Of a stretch of 40,290 nucleotides of DNA, positions 34,389-40,290 are shown one piece after another. The notes below the pieces were generated by a model. That model saw only the letters and a list, made by a program, of their open reading frames with translations. It ran no database searches and was not told the DNA's origin. How positions within the stretch are numbered: the stretch's first letter is position 1; each line of letters starts with the position of its first letter. The translations under genes were made by a program, and so were the position numbers. Location: assembly GCA_028708035.1 (NCBI GenBank), contig JAQVZU010000006.1, positions 1-40,290 of the forward strand, written 5' to 3'. Origin of the DNA: Alphaproteobacteria bacterium (GTDB taxonomy: Bacteria > Pseudomonadota > Alphaproteobacteria > UBA9219).

Positions 34389-34483
34389 TGCCTCGGTCGC
34401 AGTGCAGCGTACCTTTCGCCACCTTTTGCCCCACGACCTCGCCTTGAGAGGAGCCACGGGTCTCGTAGAGAGCGCCCAAGGCA
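34389..34483 (-). ncRNA. possible structured RNA
   Basis: TGCCTTGG and CCGAGGCA (34476-34483 and 34389-34396, read on the minus strand) can close a stem around about 80 bases, with an inner hairpin CCTC/GAGG (34448-34451 with 34437-34440). No family could be identified; I could not match it to tmRNA, SRP RNA or RNase P RNA. The shape loosely recalls 6S RNA. Confidence 0.2.
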
Positions 34484-34492
34484 TGGCATGGG

Positions 34493-34508
34493 GAGACATA
34501 GATGTCTC
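34493..34508. promoter_or_regulatory. 16-base inverted repeat
   Basis: GAGACAT and ATGTCTC flank a two-base centre. This is a possible protein-binding operator or a tight hairpin. No gene start lies close by. Confidence 0.3.
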
Positions 34509-34737
34509 TTAAGTTCTTCACCAGCGCCAAGTCATCGTGCGCACCCTTTCTCTCCCGTCCCTATGCGCGGCTCGACCGCCGAACTGCGCGAGTGGGATAT
34601 ATACGCTATGATGAATGGGATGTCAAGGGATATTTCATAATTTGTTGAGGGTTTTTTCTTTTATGCGGTGGTTGGACTAAGGGGCTGATAGGGAAGACTT
34701 TTTTGTGTTGCGGGGTCAAGAAAAAGAAGAAAATGGG

Positions 34738-34757
34738 ATCCCCGCCTACGCGGGGAT
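34738..34757. repeat. REP-like palindrome
   Basis: ATCCCCGC and GCGGGGAT with a four-base loop (CTAC), followed by GACGG, which matches the tail of the copies at 34.9 and 36.8 kb. Confidence 0.6.
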
Positions 34758-34890
34758 GACGGTTGGTATTGTTGAAAAATTGTTCTGTAAAGACATCGCT
34801 CCGCTGCATCGCAGGGATGACGGGGATTGTTGTGGGGGATGGTGTTACTAAAAATCGAGAGCGGTTAGACTCTTATGCTCGCTATCGCGA

Positions 34891-34922
34891 GCGATGGATT
34901 CCCGCGTTCGCGGGAATGACGA
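34891..34922. repeat. REP-like palindrome
   Basis: GCGATGG precedes ATTCCCGC, loop GTTC, GCGGGAAT and then GACGA. It is nearly identical to the copy at 36.8 kb. Confidence 0.7.
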
Positions 34923-34979
34923 GGGGAGTGTGTGGATTTAAAAAAGAGACGTTTGTTCCTTTAGAACAAAAAACAAGTG

Positions 34980-35432
34980 TTATCGCAACGTTTGATTTCG
35001 GATTGCGGCAACGGCTAATTTATCTACCCGCTCGTTTTCGGGGTGGCCATTGTGGCCGCGGACCCAAATAAATTGCACTTTGTGGCGTGATTTTGCTTCG
35101 ACGAGGCGCTGCCAGAGGTCGGCATTTTTAACGGGCTTGTTGTCCGCCGTTTTCCAGTTGCGTCTCTGCCAGCCGGGAAGCCATTCGGTAATTCCCTTTT
35201 GGACATATTGGCTATCTGTATAAAGCTTCACATTCGACGGTCGCGTGAGAGCTTCAAGGCCGTTGATCGCAGCGGTCAGTTCCATGCGGTTGTTGGTCGT
35301 CGGATTTTCTCCGCCCGACAGTTCTTTTTCAGTTTCGCCATAGCGCAGGATCGCGCCCCAACCGCCGGGCCCCGGATTTCCGCTGCACGCGCCATCGGTG
35401 AATATTTCGACTATGTTGGCTTCGTCGGTCAC
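34980..35432 (-). CDS. rnhA: ribonuclease HI
   Basis: A 150-residue enzyme that cuts RNA in RNA-DNA hybrids. The catalytic residues are D13 ([15 protein letters not shown]), E51 (NNRMEL), D73 (YTDSQYV) and D137 (ERVDKLA, usually ERADELA). The handle region [17 protein letters not shown] is present. Start is a GTG with AGGGA seven bases upstream. It stands divergent from a small ORF and GT9 gene. Confidence 0.96.
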   Translation of the reverse strand: MTDEANIVEIFTDGACSGNPGPGGWGAILRYGETEKELSGGENPTTNNRMELTAAINGLEALTRPSNVKLYTDSQYVQKGITEWLPGWQRRNWKTADNKPVKNADLWQRLVEAKSRHKVQFIWVRGHNGHPENERVDKLAVAAIRNQTLR

Positions 35433-35476
35433 AGATTTTCCCTTAAAAAGGCTTTCGTTGCCTTATACAAGGTCGC

Positions 35477-35674
35477 ATGATTACAATCAAAGATGTAATT
35501 GCAGGAACGCCGCCTATTTAGGAGAGGAGTGCTGCCTGCTGTTATCCGGAGTTGCTTCGCGACCGGGCAAAGCGCTATAAGAGGGCCGCCCATAAGGTGT
35601 TTCCGTTCGAAGAGTTGAAGAGCCTTAATGGGAATATCGGCAACTTCATTCTCGATCGAGTGCGGCAATCGTGA
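35477..35674 (+). pseudogene. small ORF interrupted by an in-frame amber codon
   Basis: From the ATG at 35477 (AAGG close upstream) the frame reads MITIKDVIAGTPPI, then TAG at 35519-35521, and continues in the same frame for 50 residues, including CYPELLRDRAKRYKRAAHKV and KSLNGNIGNFILDRVRQS. The second part looks like real protein and ends with a TGA overlapping the GTG of the next gene (GTGA), as in a coupled operon. It could be a gene broken by a nonsense mutation, a sequencing error, or a start inside the second part. Family unknown. Confidence 0.4.
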
Positions 35675-36615
35675 AAATTCTTTTTATCTCTGTCAATCGC
35701 GTGGGGGATGCTGTCCTTACGACTGGTATCCTTTCCTGGCTTGTGGATCGGTATCCGGAGGCTTCGTTTACGGTTGTTTGTGGGCCGTATGCTGCGGATC
35801 TGTTTCGCGCCGTGCCCCGGCTTGAGCGCCTGATTGTCATGAAAAAGAAGCGATGGAATGCGCACTGGCTCGATCTTTGGCGCGCATGCCGGTCGACGAA
35901 GTGGGATTTCATCGTGGACATGCGCAACAGCATTGTATCGAGGCTTTTATGCGCGAAAGAGAAGGCCATTCATTCGCGCGGCAAAGGGCGGCACAAGGTT
36001 ATTGAGAATGCCGCCGTTCTTGGACTTGAACAGCCGCCCGATCCGAACATATGGCTAACGGCTGAGGCCGAGCGCGAAGCGGATACGCTGCTTCCTTCCG
36101 GTGTACCCATTCTTGCCTTGGGTCCTGCGGCAAACTGGCCCTATAAACAATGGCCGGTGGATTATTTCGCAGAACTGACGAAAAAATTGACTGGAAACGA
36201 TGGCCCCCTCGCCAAGGCTTCTGTGCTGGTTTTGGCGGATGCGCATGAAAGGCCGCAAATCGAGCCGCTGCTGAAAAGTATCCCCGACGACCGGCGAATT
36301 GAAGTGATCGGGCGCGGATTGCAGACGGCGGCGGCTTGCCTGAAACGGGCAAGGCTCTATGTGGGGAATGACTCGGGATTGATGCACCTTTCGGCGGCGT
36401 TAGGGACGCCGACGCTTGGGCTTTTTGGGCCGGGGTTTCCGGATATTTACGGGCCTTGGGGGAAAAAGTGCGCTTTCGTGACGACGCCTGAAACGCGCGA
36501 CGAACTGATGGCGCTTTTGGTTAAGGAAAATCCGCCACCTACGCTTTTGGGATCGTTGACGGTCGAGAAGGTAGCGAAGGCGGCAGAAGACTTGCTTACA
36601 AGAGGATCGGATTAA
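35671..36615 (+). CDS. glycosyltransferase family 9 (heptosyltransferase-like)
   Basis: A 314-residue GT-B fold enzyme of the ADP-heptose:LPS heptosyltransferase type. The N-terminus MKILFISVNRVGDAVLTTGIL matches the family start, and the C-terminal nucleotide-sugar site contains YVGNDSGLMHLSAALGTPTLGLFGP. It probably adds a sugar to the LPS core at the cytoplasmic face of the inner membrane; the exact sugar is not evident. Start GTG at 35671 overlaps the stop of the preceding small ORF. The N-terminal part is shorter than WaaC/WaaF. Confidence 0.93.
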   Translation: MKILFISVNRVGDAVLTTGILSWLVDRYPEASFTVVCGPYAADLFRAVPRLERLIVMKKKRWNAHWLDLWRACRSTKWDFIVDMRNSIVSRLLCAKEKAIHSRGKGRHKVIENAAVLGLEQPPDPNIWLTAEAEREADTLLPSGVPILALGPAANWPYKQWPVDYFAELTKKLTGNDGPLAKASVLVLADAHERPQIEPLLKSIPDDRRIEVIGRGLQTAAACLKRARLYVGNDSGLMHLSAALGTPTLGLFGPGFPDIYGPWGKKCAFVTTPETRDELMALLVKENPPPTLLGSLTVEKVAKAAEDLLTRGSD

Positions 36616-36920
36616 CCTTAATTTCCACTTTTCTGTTTCGAATTCATATTTTTGTCGTAAAGATTACTTAAATCCTGTTCATGATCTTTGAAGGTTCCAA
36701 GGTGTTGTATCTGTAAACATTTATTATTGCTGAGCCTTTGTTGAGTCATATACCGCGCAGACGCGCGGCGATGGATTCCCGCTTTCGCGGGAATGACGGA
36801 GATTCAAGGGCTTAAATCTGATTAGGATCATGAACGGGCTCTTAAAGAAACTAATCGGATGCGCGCGTTTTCGGTTATATTTCTAATTTCGGTTGTCATT
36901 TTCAAAGAAGGGTTTTTGTC
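36616..36920. other. intergenic stretch, 305 bases
   Basis: AT-rich around 36640-36720 with no gene; contains the REP-like element at about 36770. Confidence 0.5.
36768..36799. repeat. REP-like palindrome
   Basis: GCGATGG, ATTCCCGC, loop TTTC, GCGGGAAT, GACGG. Copy of the element at 34.9 kb, with only loop and flank differences. Confidence 0.7.
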
Positions 36921-38276
36921 ATGAGCTCGAGTCCAGCCCGCAGGAATCGCCGCACACAAGCTAAAAATTTTGAAAAAGAGTTCCGGACCGCCGCTAGGCC
37001 GCTTTGCCAAGTAATGGTCGGGATTACGCTTGCCATGCTGATCGGGCAGAACTTGGCTGCGGCAGAAGACATGAACGAAGACACATCCAATGATAGTTCG
37101 GGAGACAGTTGGGTTGCACAACCGGTCGCGCCGATGGGTGTCGATCAAGACGTGCAGATGAAAGCTCTTTGGCAGGCCATGAGCCAGAAGGATACCGAAA
37201 AAAGGGCGATCAACATCGTTTGCATGCCCGGCGGAGCAAGCGGGCTTGAAGCTATGCGCTATGTAAGTCGGCTGGAAGGTTGGGTGAAGGTCAATCGCCC
37301 TAGCCTGTTTCAGAAAGGATTGGAGTCGGAGGTTACGACGGACCAAAACAAGACTTCGAGAGCAGTATTCCCCGGCAAGAAATACTATGGTATTGGGACG
37401 GGCGCGACGGCTTTGGCGTATCTCGCTGGCTCGAAAGAAGACGTGGGCGCGAAACTGGTTAAGCAAGTGGAGGCTGGCGAGCTAGGCACCAACAGCCTGA
37501 AACAGATGATGCTGGACGACAGCGGCACTGAAGAGTCGCTGAATTCAAACAATCGGCTTAACCGCAGCTTAAACGGCAATGGAGACCCGGACTTTTTCGT
37601 CGTTATGCAATCGAACAACGAGAAGGGGTATCAAATCGTCAATACATCCTCGGAATCTCCTGAGGCAATTATTAGGCCTGCTGTCGCCGCCGCAGCCGAC
37701 ATCGATACCCCGCTTCCGGTTGAGGAGGTCAGCAAGGGCGCCGGTCTCATTGTTATATTCGGCGGTGACGAGGAACAGATTTTAAAGTCTATCCACGACG
37801 CGGGGGAAGATCCGGGGAAATTCCTTATCTTCCCGGCAGACAAGACGATGACGTCAGCCGAGCAATTTTTGGATACCGCTGGCAAGTATTTGACATTCCG
37901 CATCAACTATCAAACCCTCAACGCCAAGAATGGAAAGCCTCTCCTTGCGGATGGCAGCTATGTCATAAAACCGCCGAAGAGGCTGAGAAATGGCGAGCGC
38001 GCGAAGCTTTATATCGATGTTGAAAACGGCAACGCGACGGCACATATCGAGAAGTATGTAAAAAAAGAGCCTTCGGTTAAACCCGCTTCTCAGAACAACT
38101 TGAAGAACAACAGCAGCGAGAATCTTTCGGCATTCGGCTCCGCTGGGGTGGAACATACAGCGGGGTGGGAGAAAAATCCTTATATTAAGTGGGCGCATAG
38201 CGAGTACAGACAGTTCGTCAATACTGTTACCAAAGGGTTGCCAAAGCTCCCCAATTTGCCGTTTATTCCGCGATAG
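36921..38276 (+). CDS. exported protein of unknown function
   Basis: A 451-residue protein. A long basic N-terminus (1-28) leads to a hydrophobic stretch (about 29-46, VMVGITLAMLIGQ) and a possible cleavage site NLAAAED near 48. Residues 50-70 are Asp/Ser-rich. The mature part is mixed alpha/beta with no family I recognise; stretches like INIVCMPGGASGLEAMRYV, AGLIVIFGGDEEQIL and GKFLIFPADKTM suggest a repeated Rossmann-like order. The C-terminal 75 residues are low complexity. AAGGG lies about nine bases before the ATG. It converges on mutL ten bases later. Confidence 0.75.
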   Translation: MSSSPARRNRRTQAKNFEKEFRTAARPLCQVMVGITLAMLIGQNLAAAEDMNEDTSNDSSGDSWVAQPVAPMGVDQDVQMKALWQAMSQKDTEKRAINIVCMPGGASGLEAMRYVSRLEGWVKVNRPSLFQKGLESEVTTDQNKTSRAVFPGKKYYGIGTGATALAYLAGSKEDVGAKLVKQVEAGELGTNSLKQMMLDDSGTEESLNSNNRLNRSLNGNGDPDFFVVMQSNNEKGYQIVNTSSESPEAIIRPAVAAAADIDTPLPVEEVSKGAGLIVIFGGDEEQILKSIHDAGEDPGKFLIFPADKTMTSAEQFLDTAGKYLTFRINYQTLNAKNGKPLLADGSYVIKPPKRLRNGERAKLYIDVENGNATAHIEKYVKKEPSVKPASQNNLKNNSSENLSAFGSAGVEHTAGWEKNPYIKWAHSEYRQFVNTVTKGLPKLPNLPFIPR

Positions 38277-38285
38277 GTTCTCCGG

Positions 38286-40052
38286 TCACTTCCGGTCGAA
38301 AAGCTTGTCGAGGTCGCTTTTTTTAAGCTCAACGTAAGTCGGGCGGCCATGGTTACATTGGCCGCTGTTCGGCGTGGCTTCCATCTCGCGGAGGAGCGCG
38401 TTCATTTCGTCAATCGTCAACTTGCGGCCCGCTCTGACCGATCCATGACAGGCCATGGTGGCGCAGATATGCTCGAGTTTTTCTTTCAGGGCGCGGCTAC
38501 CGTCGAATTCGGCGAACTCGTCGGCCATGTCGCGCAGCATCCCTCCAACATCGGCGCTTCCAAGCAACGCCGGGATTTCGCGAACGAGGATGGCGTTGCC
38601 GCCGAACATCTCGACAATAAGCCCTATTTCCGCAAGTTCGTTCGAACGCGAGAGGATGCGGTTCGCTGAGGCTTCATCCATTTCGACCACTTCGGGGACG
38701 AGCAGGATTTGGCGCTTGAGCTTATGTTCCGCAAGCGCCTTTTTAATGCCTTCAAGGACGATGCGTTCATGCGCGGCGTGCTGATCGACGATGGCGACGC
38801 CTTCGGAAGTTTGGGCGACGATGTATGCATTATGGACTTGCGCAACGGCAGCTCCGAGTCTGCCAATGGAAGGCATGGAAGCTTGCGCGGCTGGCTCTGC
38901 GTTTCGCGCATGCGGCGGAAGGCGGGCGAATGAAGGGAATGCTCCGGGCGAGGGTGAGGTGGAGGAAAGAACGCGCGGCGCAGTAGGCGGGGTTGGCTTG
39001 GCTGCGCCGGTGCGTTTGGGGCTCAACATTTCAAGCGCGAGTGGCGCGAGCGAATTGGTCGTTAACTGGGCTGCGTTGTCGAGCGACCTACGAATGGCGG
39101 AGACGACCGCGCCACGGACGCGCGACGTATCGCGGAAGCGGACTTCTGTTTTGGCCGGATGGACGTTGACGTCCACTTCTTTGGCCGGAATTTCGATAAA
39201 GATGACAGCCATCGAGTGGCGGCCCGACGGGATCAGATCGCCATAGGCTCCGCGCAATGCGGAAAGAAGGACTTTGTCCCGGACAGGACGCCCATTAACA
39301 AAGAGGTGCTGGTCGCGAGTGGTGGCGGCATTAAGGGTCGGGAGACCTGCGAAGCCTGTGACTTTTATTCCCTCGCGGTCGAGATCGACGGGGGAACAGT
39401 TCTCGACAAAAACGGGGCCCATGACCTCGCCAAGGCGTTGCCTTGCGTCGGCGCCTCGGGTAAAGCGAGCGGGCTTGCGGTCGTCCTCCTGAAAAGAAAA
39501 TTCGACCCCAGGGTGCGAAAGCGCAAGGCGCTCGACGACTTCGCGGGCGTAATCGGATTCCGTCCGCGGGGTGCGAAGAAACTTCAGTCTGGCGGGCGTG
39601 GCGAAGAAGAGGTCCCGGACTTCGACGCGGGTCCCCTGCCCCAGCGCCGCAGGCTTTGGCGATCCTGTTTTTCCTCCTTCGACATCGACTTGCCATGCAT
39701 CGGGCGAACCTTTGGTTTTGCTGATAAGCGACAGCCGCGCGACCGAGGCAATCGAAGGCAAAGCTTCGCCGCGAAAGCCGAAGCTGTGGATGTTCCAAAG
39801 ATCTTCGTCGGGAAGCTTCGAAGTCGCATGGCGTTCAAGAGCGAGCAACAGTTCGTCTTTCGTCATGCCGCAGCCGTCGTCGGTGACCGATATCAGGGAT
39901 TGGCCACCGTTACGAAGCGTTACGTCAATTCTCGTTGCCCCGGCGTCCAGCGCGTTTTCGACAAGCTCCTTTACGGCTGCGGCGGGACGTTCGACGACCT
40001 CTCCGGCAGCGATGCGGTTAACAAGGGATTCTGGCAAGCGGCGAATGGACAT
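38286..40052 (-). CDS. mutL: DNA mismatch repair protein MutL
   Basis: A 588-residue GHKL ATPase that links MutS to downstream repair steps. The N-terminus MSIRRLPESLVNRIAAGEVV carries motif I (ELVENALDAGA), then DDGCGM (motif II), the FGFRGEALPSIASV motif III and GTRVEVRDLFF. A proline-rich linker (about 330-395) precedes the C-terminal dimerisation domain. The DQHA-type endonuclease motif is present as IVDQHAAHER, which is the non-nicking-type context; the full DQHAxxxxExxE motif is not seen, so nicking activity is doubtful. I chose the ATG at 40052; the longer frame adds 12 atypical residues. Confidence 0.95.
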   Translation of the reverse strand: MSIRRLPESLVNRIAAGEVVERPAAAVKELVENALDAGATRIDVTLRNGGQSLISVTDDGCGMTKDELLLALERHATSKLPDEDLWNIHSFGFRGEALPSIASVARLSLISKTKGSPDAWQVDVEGGKTGSPKPAALGQGTRVEVRDLFFATPARLKFLRTPRTESDYAREVVERLALSHPGVEFSFQEDDRKPARFTRGADARQRLGEVMGPVFVENCSPVDLDREGIKVTGFAGLPTLNAATTRDQHLFVNGRPVRDKVLLSALRGAYGDLIPSGRHSMAVIFIEIPAKEVDVNVHPAKTEVRFRDTSRVRGAVVSAIRRSLDNAAQLTTNSLAPLALEMLSPKRTGAAKPTPPTAPRVLSSTSPSPGAFPSFARLPPHARNAEPAAQASMPSIGRLGAAVAQVHNAYIVAQTSEGVAIVDQHAAHERIVLEGIKKALAEHKLKRQILLVPEVVEMDEASANRILSRSNELAEIGLIVEMFGGNAILVREIPALLGSADVGGMLRDMADEFAEFDGSRALKEKLEHICATMACHGSVRAGRKLTIDEMNALLREMEATPNSGQCNHGRPTYVELKKSDLDKLFDRK

Positions 40053-40103
40053 TCGGACAGTGTAAAACAGGTTGGGTAAGCCGTCCACCCGAGCGAAGGG
40101 GGG

Positions 40104-40290
40104 TTATCTGAAGGCCGTTTCGAAGAACCCCCTCAACTTGCGGCTGTGAAGGCCTTGGGGATTGTCGCTCAGGTATTGGCATGTGGCGATGCCAATCCTT
40201 ATGTGCTGGGCCACGCGCTTGCGGTAGAAATCCTCGGAAGAGCCGGGAAGCTTCACCGCGCCTTTGAAGGGCATATCCGAAACGCACAAC
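40104..40290 (-). CDS. C-terminal end of an unidentified protein (cut by window edge)
   Basis: The last 61 or so codons of a minus-strand gene whose start lies beyond the window. The visible part includes FKGAVKLPGSSEDFYRKRVA and SDNPQGLHSRKLRGFFE, and reads as soluble, basic protein. It ends 51 bases before mutL on the same strand, so the two may share a transcript. I do not recognise the family. Confidence 0.55.
   Translation of the reverse strand, partial: LCVSDMPFKGAVKLPGSSEDFYRKRVAQHIRIGIATCQYLSDNPQGLHSRKLRGFFETAFR

Larger units (their letters stand above)
34282..34979. other. 700-base intergenic region after glnA
   Basis: No believable gene; the ORFs across it have weak starts, odd composition, and overlap glnA. 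The left half (34290-34620) is GC-rich and can form several stems, listed separately. The right half holds REP-like repeats. Nothing else was recognised. Confidence 0.5.

Noticed and set aside
33877-34530. 217-codon minus-strand ORF beginning after glnA
   Set aside because: Most of it is antisense to glnA; the start codon is TTG with no ribosome-binding site. The part outside glnA is better explained as possible structured RNA.
34221-34640. 139-codon plus-strand ORF after glnA
   Set aside because: Begins inside glnA, has odd composition and no ribosome-binding site.
39159-40079. 306-codon plus-strand ORF
   Set aside because: Antisense to mutL, which is certain.

Overview
The window looks like a chromosomal segment of an alphaproteobacterium with roughly even GC content. 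The best pointers are trcR (DUF1013, a cell-cycle regulator typical of Alphaproteobacteria), a zinc-less L31 protein, the anmK/tyrS divergent pair, a clpP-clpX pair, xseB-ispA, and a tRNA-His that keeps G-1. Several long genes without recognisable families, together with a double-length ThyX-like protein and a membrane-anchored trehalose-phosphate synthase, suggest a little-studied, possibly Micavibrio-like lineage; that placement is inference. Almost everything is housekeeping. I see no CRISPR array, prophage, integrase, insertion sequence, or complete defence or biosynthetic cluster.

Layout. 1-4.6 kb: a tandem ThyX-like protein coupled to a small exported protein (minus strand), a small Gly/Ala-rich membrane protein, a HEPN-like all-helical protein with a terminator, and trcR behind an extended -10 promoter. 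4.5-9.6 kb: anmK, and divergently a tight operon of tyrS, an MsbA-type ABC exporter and an MBL-fold hydrolase. 9.6-14.5 kb: two exported proteins (one DUF192), glpX, a long beta-helix surface protein, and rpmE with its terminator. 14.5-17.6 kb: tag, then clpP-clpX plus a small unknown gene. 17.7-20.9 kb: an AI-2E family permease, and ilvA overlapping ridA. 20.9-24.5 kb: a degenerate gene fragment, then the trehalose genes otsA-otsB and a DUF4236 protein. 24.5-28.8 kb: xseB-ispA-response regulator (minus) and divergent parC. 28.9-32.6 kb: an anchored nuclease-like protein, a lipoprotein, and a 716-residue protein that I read as three copies of one helical repeat. 32.6-40.3 kb: tRNA-His, glnA, a 0.7-kb region with REP-like repeats and a possible structured RNA, rnhA, a small ORF with an in-frame amber codon overlapping a GT9 glycosyltransferase, an exported protein, mutL, and the 3' end of a further gene.

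Genes that visibly work together: ilvA and ridA (threonine deamination and clean-up of its reactive enamine), otsA and otsB (trehalose synthesis), clpP and clpX (one protease), and xseB-ispA (a common alphaproteobacterial pairing, here joined to a response regulator). The most unusual items are the split ThyX signature, the triple-repeat protein, the two broken small genes (21.1-21.35 kb and 35.5-35.7 kb), the membrane-anchored OtsA, and the dispersed palindromic repeats.

Many starts were moved from the longest possible ORF to an internal ATG/GTG with a better Shine-Dalgarno site; the reason is given in each entry. All family assignments are from recognising sequence motifs, not from database searches.
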